DNA from: Exobacillus caeni
GTDB lineage: Bacteria; Bacillota; Bacilli; Bacillales; Guptibacillaceae
NCBI RefSeq assembly: GCF_005747095.1
Contig: NZ_SWLG01000007.1
Coordinates: 62,001-126,000 of the forward strand
Reading direction: 5' to 3'
Length of the DNA stretch: 64,000 bases
Positions 1 through 7,448 of this stretch are shown here, one piece after another. Position numbers and translations under genes: made by a program. The notes beneath the pieces are model-generated. The model was given only the letters and a program-made list of their open reading frames with translations, ran no database searches and had not been told where the DNA came from. Within the stretch, counting starts at the first letter, position 1. The number at the start of each line of letters is the position of its first letter.

Positions 1-54
1 CCTGATCGATCTGACACTGGCTCCGGTCCACTTAGACAGTTCACTGATTTTCAA
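1..54 (-). CDS. MerR-family transcriptional regulator (partial, N-terminus only)
   Basis: Only the first 18 codons lie in the window; the rest is beyond the left edge. The reverse strand reads from a TTG start at 54 and begins LKISELSKWTGASVRSIR (initiator Met in vivo), which is the start of the winged helix-turn-helix of MerR proteins (usual form: K-I-x-E-L-x-x-x-T-G-x-S-x-R-x-I-R-Y-Y-E). A strong AAGGAGG lies just upstream (61-70). The promoter behind it has the stretched spacer with a central palindrome that MerR proteins bind, so autoregulation is likely. The ligand cannot be guessed from this fragment. Confidence 0.75.
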   Translation of the reverse strand, partial: MKISELSKWTGASVRSIR

Positions 55-86
55 TTAAAATACCTCCTTCTTTTTCGATTAACTTT

Positions 87-118
87 ATCTTAAAGTATGA
101 CATTAATGTCAGGGTCAA
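87..118 (-). promoter_or_regulatory. MerR-type promoter with palindromic operator
   Basis: On the reverse strand a -35 TTGACC (118-113) and a -10 TAAGAT (92-87) are separated by 20 bp, longer than the normal 17. The spacer holds a perfect 14-bp palindrome, TGACATTAATGTCA (98-111). This arrangement is the hallmark of promoters that MerR proteins remodel, and it lies directly upstream of the MerR gene start. Seen: elements and spacing. Inferred: autoregulation. Confidence 0.65.
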
Positions 119-190
119 GAAGAAAGTAAAATATTTTTCAAAAAGCATATTAGGTGAACACTTCGTTTACAGAATTATGCGTTAGGTTGT

Positions 191-619
191 GTGTATATGG
201 AATGCCTGGGGTGCAATCTTTCTAATAAAAGAGAACCGGTTCATATGGTATACGAGAATGATTATATAAGTTGTTTTTTAGATCATGATCCGTTTAATGA
301 GGGACATGTTCTCATATTACCAAAAAATCATTTCTACGATGTGGAAGAGTTTGATGAGGAAACTGCAACCGCAGTGATGAGAGCCTCTATGCTTCTGTCA
401 AAATCGATTAAAAAACTATTTAATCCAGATGGAATCACCATTTGCCAGAACGGCGGTATTTTCAATGATCTAACGCATTATCACATGCATGTCGTACCAC
501 GATACGAACACCAATCATTCGCCACTTTTTATTCTGATGAAGAAGTCATGGTTGAAGAAAAAGCAAAGTTAACAGAAACAAAAAGAAAACTAGTCCATGC
601 GATTAATGAATTTGAATAA
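191..619 (+). CDS. HIT family hydrolase
   Basis: Histidine-triad nucleotide-binding protein of 142 residues. The triad is H96-x-H98-x-H100 in HYHMHVVPR near the C-terminus; this family hydrolyses nucleoside phosphoramidates or dinucleoside polyphosphates by a covalent histidine intermediate in the cytosol. C5 and C8 could help bind zinc. The start used is GTG at 191, with ATG at 197 as an equally good choice; the ribosome site is weak. It stands alone, reading away from the MerR gene, with a small hairpin and T-run after it. The natural substrate is not visible from sequence. A second HIT protein is at 11882-12289. Confidence 0.85.
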   Translation: MYMECLGCNLSNKREPVHMVYENDYISCFLDHDPFNEGHVLILPKNHFYDVEEFDEETATAVMRASMLLSKSIKKLFNPDGITICQNGGIFNDLTHYHMHVVPRYEHQSFATFYSDEEVMVEEKAKLTETKRKLVHAINEFE

Positions 620-630
620 ATAACTACCGA

Positions 631-660
631 AGCCCATTATAGTACTTGATGGGTTTTTGT
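631..660 (+). terminator. Rho-independent terminator after HIT gene
   Basis: Short stem GCCCAT/ATGGGT followed by TTTTTG, 12 bases after the stop of the HIT gene. The stem is only about six pairs, so efficiency is uncertain. Confidence 0.5.
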
Positions 661-715
661 TATTTGGTGTAATGAAAAATACTACAAGTCCAATCAGATA
701 TTTTTTTAAAAAAGG

Positions 716-744
716 CACATTTTAGTAGGCTTTTTTCATACAAT
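716..744 (+). promoter_or_regulatory. Possible sigma-E type promoter of cwlJ
   Basis: CATACAAT at 737-744 matches the sigma-E -10 consensus, and CACATTTT at 716-723 gives a plausible -35 at a 13-bp spacing. B. subtilis cwlJ is transcribed by sigma-E in the mother cell, which supports the reading. The predicted start would leave a leader of only about 14 bases before the ATG at 764. Confidence 0.4.
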
Positions 745-763
745 GCTTTTTGAGGTGATAAAA

Positions 764-1204
764 ATGCCAAGAGTAAAGTATACCGATAAGGATGTTGCTT
801 TAATGGCAAGGATGATGCGGGCAGAAGCCGAAGGTGAAGGGAAACTCGGAATGCTTATGGTTGGTAATGTGATTGTAAATCGACTAAAAGCAAATTGTTT
901 AGATTTTAAAGATTTAAGATCGATACGGGATGTGATTTTCCAGGTACAGGGAGGAAACTTTTCTTTTGAAGCAGTACAAAAAGGTAATGTTTTTTATAAC
1001 AGAGCAAGAGATACAGAGAAAAGGTTAGCCAGACAAAACTTAGAATATTGGAGGCAGCATCCTTCCAAGTTTGCCCTCTGGTATTTTAATCCTTATGGTG
1101 CATGCCCTCCCGAATGGTACGGCCAGCCATTCACAGGACAATTTAAAAAGCATTGTTATTATGAACCAGAGGCAAACACTTGCGAAGGTGCTTATAGTTG
1201 GTAA
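764..1204 (+). CDS. cwlJ: Spore cortex-lytic cell wall hydrolase CwlJ
   Basis: Protein of 146 residues, matching the length of B. subtilis CwlJ (142). The recognisable family pattern runs throughout: RAEAEGEGK near residue 25 with the predicted catalytic glutamate, then VGNVIVNRL, the RARDTE segment, the LWYFNPYG region and a CPPEWYGQPF tail. CwlJ is made in the mother cell, sits in the spore coat and, once calcium-dipicolinate is released, cleaves cortex peptidoglycan. ATG at 764 is preferred over 743 because GAGGTGAT lies 6 bases before it. A partner gerQ is not in the window. The TAA stop is the first base of a 50-bp element repeated at 36212. Confidence 0.88.
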   Translation: MPRVKYTDKDVALMARMMRAEAEGEGKLGMLMVGNVIVNRLKANCLDFKDLRSIRDVIFQVQGGNFSFEAVQKGNVFYNRARDTEKRLARQNLEYWRQHPSKFALWYFNPYGACPPEWYGQPFTGQFKKHCYYEPEANTCEGAYSW

Positions 1205-1251
1205 AGAAGACTCGCTGACCGGCAAGCTGTTAGGAGAAGACGGAGGCGTAG
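1202..1251. repeat. 50-bp stop-codon-linked repeat, copy 1
   Basis: The stretch starting at the cwlJ stop codon (TAAAGAAGACTCGC...) matches 36212-36261 at about 39 of 50 positions with no gap, ending in GAAGACGGAGGCGTAG. In both places the first three bases are the TAA stop of a plus-strand gene. It is followed here by a bidirectional terminator at 1332. Confidence 0.7.
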
Positions 1252-1331
1252 TTTAGTTTATCTAACTTTTAGACTTTCCAACGATGTTGAACATCCTCCT
1301 TTGCTAAAAAGTTATGCTTTCTTATACGGTA

Positions 1332-1369
1332 CAAAAACCCACATAATATAACTTGTGGGGATTTTTTTG
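1332..1369. terminator. Bidirectional terminator between cwlJ and corA
   Basis: CCCACA (1338-1343) pairs with TGTGGG (1354-1359). A T-run follows on the plus strand (ATTTTTTT) and on the minus strand (TTTTTG), so the one hairpin can end both convergent genes. Confidence 0.75.
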
Positions 1370-1472
1370 GCATATATCCTTTCTCCGAACAGCGTATCCT
1401 GCGAGTAGACCTGCTCTGAATTTTTTTATACCCTTCAAAAGATACTGCAATACTGGAGAACTTTTTCTGTAA

Positions 1473-2435
1473 TTAAAACCAGCCCTTTCTTCTGAACCAG
1501 AGGTACATGGCTACACCAATAATCCCCATTAAACCAAGGGACAGAAAATACCCGTACTTCCAAGTCAGCTCAGGCATGTTTTCAAAATTCATGCCATAGA
1601 TTCCGGCAATAAATGTCAACGGTGCAAAGATAGAAGTAATGATGGTCAATACTTTCATAACATTGTTCGTCTGGTGTGAATTTAACGAGAGATAGCTATC
1701 CCGAATATCAGCTGTCACTTCCCGGTTAGACATCACCATCTCAGAAAGCTTCAATAAATGGTCATAGATATCGGAAAAATATTCCCTTTTCTCACTTATT
1801 CCAACAAGATGATGAGAATTTAGCATCCGGTAAAGCAAGTCGCGCATCGGATTGACCGTATGCCTCAGGTTAAGGAGCAAAGACCTTGTATCGAACAAAT
1901 CGTTCATCAAACGGTTCATCGATTCATTCTTTCTGTTATCTTCAATGCGGTCCAACTTATCTTCAATTTTATAAAGCAGCGGGAAGTAGTTATCGACTAC
2001 CTTATCTAATATCTGGTAAAAAACATAGTACGTATCCCACTTTTCCACATTTTTCTGAGACAACAACCTTTCCCAAACAACGTTAACTTCCTTCGCTGGA
2101 TGGCGATGAAACGAAACAACAAAGTTATTTCCCAGGAAGAAGTTTAATTCTTCCCTTGCCAGTTCACTTTCCTGTTCCCTAACGATATGGGTGACAAAAA
2201 AAGTATGGTCTTCGTAATAATCCAGTTTCGGTCGCTGAAGCGTCTGGATACAGTCTTCAATAGCAAGGGGGTGGAATTGAAATCCATCTGCTAAATATCT
2301 AATTTCCTCGGTAGTAGGTTGATTAAAATCAACCCAATACCACATATATTTACCCGACTTTAGATTACTTTTCGAAATATCAGTTTCTATTTGATAGTCA
2401 TTTGTTACTCCAATAACCCTTATCACAGATAACAC
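1473..2435 (-). CDS. corA: CorA-family divalent cation transporter
   Basis: Protein of 320 residues, the usual CorA size. A long soluble N-terminal part is followed by two C-terminal membrane helices (about 262-283 and 295-315). The diagnostic GMN tripeptide is at residues 281-283, followed by the acidic loop NFENMPEL, and the C-terminus is basic (FRRKGWF). CorA forms a pentameric channel for magnesium (or cobalt/nickel) in the cytoplasmic membrane. B. subtilis has YfjQ and YqxL of this family. It is transcribed alone, converging on cwlJ. No magnesium riboswitch is seen upstream; selectivity cannot be read from the sequence. Confidence 0.88.
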   Translation of the reverse strand: MLSVIRVIGVTNDYQIETDISKSNLKSGKYMWYWVDFNQPTTEEIRYLADGFQFHPLAIEDCIQTLQRPKLDYYEDHTFFVTHIVREQESELAREELNFFLGNNFVVSFHRHPAKEVNVVWERLLSQKNVEKWDTYYVFYQILDKVVDNYFPLLYKIEDKLDRIEDNRKNESMNRLMNDLFDTRSLLLNLRHTVNPMRDLLYRMLNSHHLVGISEKREYFSDIYDHLLKLSEMVMSNREVTADIRDSYLSLNSHQTNNVMKVLTIITSIFAPLTFIAGIYGMNFENMPELTWKYGYFLSLGLMGIIGVAMYLWFRRKGWF

Positions 2436-2509
2436 CTCGATTATTACACTAATAAATATGTATATTTTCTATTATAACTTGTTCTTAACTAACTAACCTG
2501 CCTTTCTAA

Positions 2510-2545
2510 AACAAAAAGACTTTACCCTTATTAGAAGCAAAGTCC
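2510..2545 (-). terminator. Terminator after the broken lipoprotein gene
   Basis: On the reverse strand GACTTT (2523-2518 region paired with 2539-2544) closes a loop of about 15 bases and is followed by TTTTTG. It is placed correctly to end transcription of the 2567-2934 gene. Confidence 0.55.
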
Positions 2546-2566
2546 CTTTTACAAATAATTGATCCT

Positions 2567-2934
2567 TTACTGAAGCCCTTCCTGTATCCAGGTAGCAGCC
2601 TTATCATTGTGAAACGTAACGTTGATGAAGGTTTCTGGGTTAACACCCTCCCAGACCACAGACAACCTGTGGCCAGGAGTTCCTTTCTCGCCCTCTTCTG
2701 CCATTACTTTTCCCATACCTCCGATTATCATGGACACTTCCGTATAGGACATGCTTTTTGTATCAAGTTAAATTCTTGAAGTGTCGCAAACTCACTGTTC
2801 CCGGTATCCTGGACTACTTTTTCCTCCGTTTTTTCCGTTATTGGTGGAGATTGTGTTTCTTGAGGAATGCAACCTCCAAGAATACCTATGATAAGTACAG
2901 AACAGAAAACCAGTGGAATTCTTCTTTTAATCAT
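2567..2934 (-). pseudogene. DUF3862-like lipoprotein, broken by one-base frameshift
   Basis: The first part (from ATG at 2934) has a lipoprotein signal: basic start, hydrophobic stretch and lipobox ILGGC, then an acidic linker and EFATLQEFNLIQK. The frame then runs into nonsense and stops. In the next frame the sequence continues without gap as GMSYTEVSMIIGGMGKVM and ends at 2567. This join (LQEFNLIQKGMSYTEVSMIIGG) is the typical start of the small BLIP-like repeat domain in secreted Firmicute lipoproteins. Adding one G in AAAAAGCATG near 2755 (to give AAAAAGGCATG) restores a 123-residue protein. It is either a decaying gene or a sequencing indel; the protein after the break keeps normal composition, which favours a recent or artefactual event. 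Confidence 0.72.
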
Positions 2935-3123
2935 AAAAACTTCCTCCAGTCCTTTGAATTCTCAATAGTTAAAATTGTCATTTCTTTAAAATACAGTCCC
3001 TTCTTCAAGAAAACTAGCCATTCTGAATCAGCAAATCCATTTTAAACTTAAGCTCTTTTCTAAAAGATTGTTGTTTTTGCATAAAAGCGATAAACTGCGA
3101 CATAGCGAACGACTGATCGCTAC

Positions 3124-3235
3124 GGAAATACACTACGCTTTCCGCGGGCTCGCGTTGAGTCTCCTCGATCGCAAAGAACGCTCACTGTGGGGTCTCAACG
3201 TCTTCGCTGTCCCGCAGGAGTCTACGTGTATTTCC
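3124..3235. repeat. Dispersed Bacillus-type intergenic repeat, copy 1
   Basis: A 112-bp non-coding element with perfect 10-bp ends, GGAAATACAC at 3124-3133 and GTGTATTTCC at 3226-3235. The core contains TTTCCGCGGGC, a GAGTCTCCTCG block, GGGGTCTCAACG and CCCGCAGGAGTC. These blocks are familiar from a high-copy intergenic repeat in many Bacillaceae genomes. The element lies in the 660-bp gap between the broken lipoprotein gene and mscS, facing a diverged copy at 3294-3420. Confidence 0.75.
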
Positions 3236-3293
3236 TTCGCTAAGATTGGCTTTGTAGTTTTTATTCAAGTATTAACTATCAAACACTTCAGTT

Positions 3294-3420
3294 GATTGGA
3301 GCAGAGGGCAGTCGACTCCAGCGGGAAAAGCAACAGCTGAAGATCCCGCAGGAAGCGGTTTTTGCTGACGAGGAAGCTGAAGCGTTGCCCGCGGAAAGCG
3401 AACTGCCCGGAGTGGAAATC
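3294..3420. repeat. Dispersed Bacillus-type intergenic repeat, copy 2 (inverted)
   Basis: Same family as 3124-3235 but in opposite orientation: GACTCCAGCGGGA, AGATCCCGCAGGA, GACGAGGAAGCTGA and GCCCGCGGAAAGCG follow in the reverse-complement order of copy 1. Its ends are imperfect inverted repeats (GATTGGAGCAGAGGGCAGT against ACTGCCCGGAGTGGAAATC). The plus strand happens to be open for 77 codons, but this is not a gene: the same blocks define the repeat. Confidence 0.75.
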
Positions 3421-3594
3421 AATGCTGCAATTGCGTCGCAGTCCATCTCTAATATGAAGCTTATTAAACAACAAAGTATGCGAATAGAGCCTATACTTAA
3501 AATGGTTATGTATATCCCTAAATAGTAAAATTAGCCTTCGAAGTCTGTGTTATAATCGAGTGGAAATTTAAAGTAAAGGAGAAAGACAAATTTT

Positions 3595-4698
3595 ATGACA
3601 TGGGAATTTATTTCTTCTTATGAAACATTGAAAAACCTGGGTATTTCGATTGGGATCTTTTTGCTTTTCCTTGTTTTTCGAAAGCTTTTTACAAAATATA
3701 TTTTTCAGTTAATCCTGAGGTTGAGCAACAAAACGCCGACTGAGTTTTTCACATATATCTGCCTGGCGTTTGAAAAGCCAATCCGCTGGCTGTTTTTAAT
3801 AATAGGAATTTATGTATCAGCTAAGTATTTTCCTTTTATGGAGCAAAAGAACCCCTTGTTTTTAAACCTTGTACGATCAGCTGTGATCATCATTATTACC
3901 TGGGGACTTTATAATCTTTCATCCAGCTCTTCCCTTCTTTTTACAAAAGTAAATGAGCGGTTTAATATTAAGATTGACCAGATACTGATTCCTTTTTTCT
4001 CAAAAGCGCTGCGATTCATTATTATTGCGATCAGTTTTAGTATTATTGCGCAAGAATTCGATTATGACGTAAACGGATTTGTTGCAGGGCTTGGACTGGG
4101 AGGACTTGCCTTTGCACTTGCTGCGAAAGATGCCCTTGCAAATTTGTTCGGCGGGATCGTTATCATCACCGAAAAGCCTTTTTCGATCGGAGAATGGATC
4201 ATGACCCCAAGTGTAGAAGGCACAGTAGAAGATATTAACTTTCGAAGCACCAGGGTCAGGACCTTTGATCAAGCTGTCGTAACGGTTCCAAACGCAACGC
4301 TTGCGAACGAATCGATAACCAACTGGAGCAAAATGGGCAAGAGACGTATCACGTTTAACCTTGGCCTTACTTATGATACACCTAAAGAAAAGATCGAGAG
4401 AGTGACAAGAAAGATTGATTACTTATTGAGAAACCATGAAGCCATTCACAAGGACACCATTTTTGCCACGTTTGATAAATACAATGACAGCAGCCTGGAC
4501 ATTTTCTTGTATTTCTTCACCAAAACAACCGTTTGGGCAGAGTTCTTAAAAGTCAAAGAAGAGATCAATTTTAAGATTATGGATATTTTAGAAGAAGAAG
4601 GTGTTTCAGTGGCGTTTCCTAGTAGAACGTTGTATGTATCCCCGCAAACAGAATCTTTTACACAGGCTGCAGCTTCAATGGAACGAGACGAGCAATGA
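3595..4698 (+). CDS. MscS-family mechanosensitive ion channel
   Basis: Protein of 367 residues. N-terminal membrane helices (about 15-35, 65-85, 95-115, 140-160) lead into the pore-lining TM3 and the conserved segment GLGLGGLAFALAAKDALAN near 165-183, followed by the beta domain (GGIVIITEKPFSIGEWI) and the VPNATLANESITNWS stretch, all standard MscS signatures. The length is close to B. subtilis YhdY, a member of the same family. The channel opens under membrane tension to release solutes during hypo-osmotic shock, which matters on germination or rain. AAAGGAGA precedes the ATG. It is monocistronic with its own terminator. Confidence 0.9.
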   Translation: MTWEFISSYETLKNLGISIGIFLLFLVFRKLFTKYIFQLILRLSNKTPTEFFTYICLAFEKPIRWLFLIIGIYVSAKYFPFMEQKNPLFLNLVRSAVIIIITWGLYNLSSSSSLLFTKVNERFNIKIDQILIPFFSKALRFIIIAISFSIIAQEFDYDVNGFVAGLGLGGLAFALAAKDALANLFGGIVIITEKPFSIGEWIMTPSVEGTVEDINFRSTRVRTFDQAVVTVPNATLANESITNWSKMGKRRITFNLGLTYDTPKEKIERVTRKIDYLLRNHEAIHKDTIFATFDKYNDSSLDIFLYFFTKTTVWAEFLKVKEEINFKIMDILEEEGVSVAFPSRTLYVSPQTESFTQAAASMERDEQ

Positions 4699-4728
4699 GG
4701 TCGGATTTATCCGGTCTCTTTCTTTATA
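4690..4728 (+). terminator. Terminator of mscS gene
   Basis: GAGGTCGGAT pairs with ATCCGGTCTC (two G-T pairs) and is followed by TTTCTTTAT. The left arm overlaps the end of the mscS reading frame, whose TGA is at 4696-4698. Confidence 0.6.
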
Positions 4729-4806
4729 TAAATTTAACTGTCATTACTTTTCGTTTGTTCTTACACTGACTTTTCAAAATAACCACTCTAAACCGATCAA
4801 CAATCA

Positions 4807-5214
4807 TCATAGATCTCTTTGATCAACATTCAATTCAATCAAATTACCATCCGGGTCGGCGCAGAAGATTTGTGCAAAACCACTTTTTCCGTATGGTTTT
4901 TCAAGGACTTCCACTTCATTTTGTTTTAACCATTCAAGAGTGTCATAGTAGTTCCCGACTCTAAGAGCAAAGTGCCCTTCTCTGCTGGATAAACTTTTAT
5001 CCTGGCGAATGGTCTGTGCAGAGGGATGGACAATCAAGTGGAGTTGCTGGTCCTCTATTTCATACCAGGCCCCTGGAAAATCAAAATCCGGGCGTGATAT
5101 TTCCTTTAAACATAACTTTTCTCCGTAAAACTCTTTGGCTCTTTCCAGGTCAGTAACAGTAAGACTAACGTGATGGAGACATTTATATTTGATCAAAACA
5201 TTCACTTCCTTCAC
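4807..5214 (-). CDS. VOC-family (glyoxalase/dioxygenase fold) protein
   Basis: Protein of up to 135 residues; the translated start may be the ATG at 5214 or the internal GTG/ATG-like positions before CLHHVSLTV. One vicinal-oxygen-chelate module is visible: HHVSLTVTDLERAKEFYGEKLCL at the start, the conserved phenylalanine-glycine-like core, GHFALRV in the middle and FCADPDGNLIELN at the end, where the glutamate is the usual metal ligand. Such proteins bind a divalent metal and act as lyases, dioxygenases or antibiotic-binding proteins. Substrate unknown. It is followed leftward by the mscS gene in convergent orientation. Confidence 0.8.
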   Translation of the reverse strand: MKEVNVLIKYKCLHHVSLTVTDLERAKEFYGEKLCLKEISRPDFDFPGAWYEIEDQQLHLIVHPSAQTIRQDKSLSSREGHFALRVGNYYDTLEWLKQNEVEVLEKPYGKSGFAQIFCADPDGNLIELNVDQRDL

Positions 5215-5287
5215 TTCGTTAATTTTTTCCTTAGTCGTTAGATCTCCGCTTCCTACAGGTTATAAACGATTTTTGAATACATGATGA

Positions 5288-5848
5288 TTAATCTGTAGCA
5301 ATATCTACAATTCTTTGAATCACAGAATTAGCTTCCTCATTGTCTTTAATCACAAATAAATGATCAGCTTCTCCTTCTACCGGGTCTGTCACGTCTTCTT
5401 TTAGAGTTTCTGCCTGTTGCCTGGTAAGCACTTCATCAAAGGTAGAAGCGCTCCTAAAAATATTTGTGTTACGTTTACTTTGAGTCACTCGCGCATGCAG
5501 CACATCATCTGGGATATCAAAATGGACCAGGATGCGTATAAATTTATTTTGATCAAACAATTTTTCAAGTAAAGACATTCGACCTTTTCGACTTCTATTT
5601 GAGTTACAAATAATAAGGTGATAATCAGTGTTTTCTATGGCATAATCCATAATTAGTTTTGAGATAGCATATTTGAGCGTGTTAGGTCCTTGTTTTGGTA
5701 AGAGGGTTTTATAATAAGTGTTTATAAATTCAGCATGGTTATCCTGGTCGACCACAAGAGAATTTTTCAACTGTTGTTCTAAAGATCTAGCGAAAGTCGT
5801 TTTTCCGCTATGCGTTTTTCCAACTGTGATAATCACTACCCTTTTCAT
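5288..5848 (-). CDS. P-loop ATP-binding (AAA/kinase-like) protein
   Basis: Protein of 186 residues with a Walker A motif GKTHSGKT at residues 10-17 directly after a hydrophobic strand, and a later strand YHLIICNSNRSRKGR that ends where a nucleoside or polynucleotide kinase places its substrate-binding residues. The C-terminal third (FDIPDDVLHARVTQSKR) matches the lid region of small-molecule or nucleic-acid kinases. It likely phosphorylates a small substrate, but no specific family is clear. It lies 70 bases before the VOC gene in the same orientation and 70 bases after the Nudix gene; co-transcription is possible. Confidence 0.7.
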   Translation of the reverse strand: MKRVVIITVGKTHSGKTTFARSLEQQLKNSLVVDQDNHAEFINTYYKTLLPKQGPNTLKYAISKLIMDYAIENTDYHLIICNSNRSRKGRMSLLEKLFDQNKFIRILVHFDIPDDVLHARVTQSKRNTNIFRSASTFDEVLTRQQAETLKEDVTDPVEGEADHLFVIKDNEEANSVIQRIVDIATD

Positions 5849-5918
5849 GAAGCAACTCCTTAAGTACTTTTAATAACTCCTAACATGATTGAGGCATTCT
5901 CTTAGTCATTAAAACCAA

Positions 5919-6386
5919 TCACCCAACGATAGGAGGTTTCTTGTTCGATATTAAATCATTAATGAAAACCCTATGCTCTGTGAATATGTTGTCTGGTAGC
6001 TTGTCTAATGGAAAGAACTCATTTTGTAATGACTCTTCATTACTTTGAACTAATTCTCCCCCGTAATTTTTGCAAGTAAATAAGACCTGCACTAATGACA
6101 CCTGATCTCCATTGGAAAACGTTTTGTCATATTGAGCCCCCGAGTATATACCGAATAATTCAAGTTCTTCAAGCAAAAGTCCAGTCTCTTCATACACTTC
6201 CCTCCTGGCTGTATCTTGGACACTTTCCCCCAGATCCATAAATCCACCGGGAAATCCCCATTGATGATTATCAGAGCGTTTTTGCATAAGAACTCGATTT
6301 TCTTCATCAAAAACAACTGCACCCGAAACAACCATAATCACTTTTTCAGTACCAACCATAGCTCTTAAATGTTGTATGTAATCCAT
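5919..6386 (-). CDS. NUDIX hydrolase
   Basis: Protein of 155 residues with an intact Nudix box at residues 48-70: G48-x5-E54-x7-R62-E63-V64-x-E66-E67-x-G69-L70. The N-terminal segment MDYIQHLRAMVG followed by a valine-rich strand is typical of the ADP-ribose/NADH-type group in Bacillus. Nudix enzymes use Mg to hydrolyse nucleoside diphosphates linked to another moiety; the substrate cannot be told from the box alone. It is a soluble cytoplasmic enzyme. The ATG at 6386 is preceded by GAAAGGAAGTCAAT. Confidence 0.88.
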   Translation of the reverse strand: MDYIQHLRAMVGTEKVIMVVSGAVVFDEENRVLMQKRSDNHQWGFPGGFMDLGESVQDTARREVYEETGLLLEELELFGIYSGAQYDKTFSNGDQVSLVQVLFTCKNYGGELVQSNEESLQNEFFPLDKLPDNIFTEHRVFINDLISNKKPPIVG

Positions 6387-6452
6387 ATTGACTTCCTTTC
6401 GGATAAAATATCTCTCGGTAAAACTTCCATCTTTAACTCTCTATCCTTTTGT

Positions 6453-6755
6453 TTAATAATAGTTTCCTTTTGAAGTTTCTTCAAAGACCTTCCAATGGCC
6501 ATTCATAACAGAAGATTGGTAGTTCATAACGATAAAATTCCTTCTTTGTCCACCATCTTTTGTCTGGATAAAATAGGTGTCGGAACCACGATAATCTATG
6601 TCGATAACTTCCAGCCCTTTGAACGTTTTATCTTCTGAAATAAATTGTTTAAGAGCCTTTGCTTCATTAAACTCGTTATATATATTATAAGGCCCAAAGG
6701 AAAATACCACTAATACTAGCAGAATAATCGAGCCTACTAATAGTAACTTTTTCAT
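6453..6755 (-). CDS. Small membrane-anchored protein, unknown function
   Basis: Hypothetical protein of 100 residues when started at the ATG at 6755, which has GGGGGAGA 5 bases upstream; a longer start at 6794 lacks a ribosome site. One N-terminal hydrophobic helix (KKLLLVGSIILLVLVVFSF) leads to an outward-facing domain of about 75 residues with a tyrosine-rich end (HWKVFEETSKGNYY). The fold is not recognised; the strand pattern resembles small secreted DUF domains of Bacillus but I cannot assign one. It lies downstream of two other small genes on the same strand. Confidence 0.65.
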   Translation of the reverse strand: MKKLLLVGSIILLVLVVFSFGPYNIYNEFNEAKALKQFISEDKTFKGLEVIDIDYRGSDTYFIQTKDGGQRRNFIVMNYQSSVMNGHWKVFEETSKGNYY

Positions 6756-6818
6756 ATTCTCCCCCATAAAGTCTCTCACTTTGTTCAAAATCATTTCTTA
6801 TCAACAAATAATAGCCTT

Positions 6819-7010
6819 CTATTTACGCTCCCCAGGTTTTCGATTTGCATTTATTATCAGGAACTGGTTTGCCCCCCAGAACACCAGGCAATTTCCTATT
6901 ACTAACCTAATAAAGTTACCTATATCACCAAGCTGATCAATCGATATGCTGACGATCATGAATCCCAGCAGACAAAGAAAAATCCCTAATATTATTCTTA
7001 AAACTACCAT
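6819..7010 (-). CDS. Small two-helix membrane protein
   Basis: Hypothetical protein of 63 residues with two hydrophobic segments (about 4-24 and 33-53) and a charged tail ending NANRKPGERK. Its ATG overlaps the end region of the zinc-ribbon gene (stop at 7012), so the two are probably translated together. Nothing in the sequence reveals a function. Confidence 0.6.
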   Translation of the reverse strand: MVVLRIILGIFLCLLGFMIVSISIDQLGDIGNFIRLVIGNCLVFWGANQFLIINANRKPGERK

Positions 7011-7011
7011 G

Positions 7012-7215
7012 TTAAAGCGTACCTTTAAACTTCTCTGGTTTTTTTACGTAGCTTTCGATGATGAAGCCACAAGCTGTGCAAATGAGGTATTCAATTTCTG
7101 AACCCATGCTAACTTTGTTTGCAGGATACATAAACCCGTATGCATTCTGCTTGCCCTTCCCCAGATCTTGGCTGCCACACTTGGGACATTCTGTTGTTTT
7201 GAAAGGTCGATTCAT
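7012..7215 (-). CDS. Zinc-ribbon protein
   Basis: Protein of 67 residues with two CxxC knuckles, CPKCG at residues 10-14 and CTACG near 47-51, separated by 33 residues, as in a zinc ribbon. The segment between (GKGKQNAYGFMYPANKV) recalls short Bacillus proteins annotated as transcription-factor-IIIB-like or DUF zinc ribbons. Cytoplasmic; role unknown. GAAGGAGCC-type ribosome site precedes the ATG. Confidence 0.7.
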   Translation of the reverse strand: MNRPFKTTECPKCGSQDLGKGKQNAYGFMYPANKVSMGSEIEYLICTACGFIIESYVKKPEKFKGTL

Positions 7216-7345
7216 CAGAAGGCTCCTTTTAATTTTAATTAAACACCAGTCTTTTAAAGTTTATTTAAATAACCTTTACTAATAAAAACGATTCTGGTGA
7301 AAAAAGGTTTCACCGTTATTGGAGATATCCTGGATGAAGTATTTT

Positions 7346-7380
7346 CAAAAAAATAAGCGTTCCTATAAAAAGAAACGCTC
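7346..7380 (-). terminator. Terminator after SRPBCC gene
   Basis: On the reverse strand AGCGTTTC (7379-7372) pairs with GGAACGCT (7363-7356) with one G-T pair, followed by TATTTTTTT. It is about 70 bases after the stop of the SRPBCC gene. Confidence 0.75.
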
Positions 7381-7448
7381 CGGGAGTAATTCTATATTTT
7401 ATTTAGATTAAGAATAGACTATTATGCTAATAATTTTGCCTCTGGTAT

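Noticed and set aside
1071-1256. 61-codon frame overlapping cwlJ and the 50-bp element
   Set aside because: It lies inside cwlJ in another frame; the tail is the repeated element. The in-frame match of the tail to 36216 is noted in the findings instead.
3292-3525. 77-codon forward frame over the dispersed repeat
   Set aside because: The same blocks make up a known type of intergenic repeat present in inverted copy next to it.
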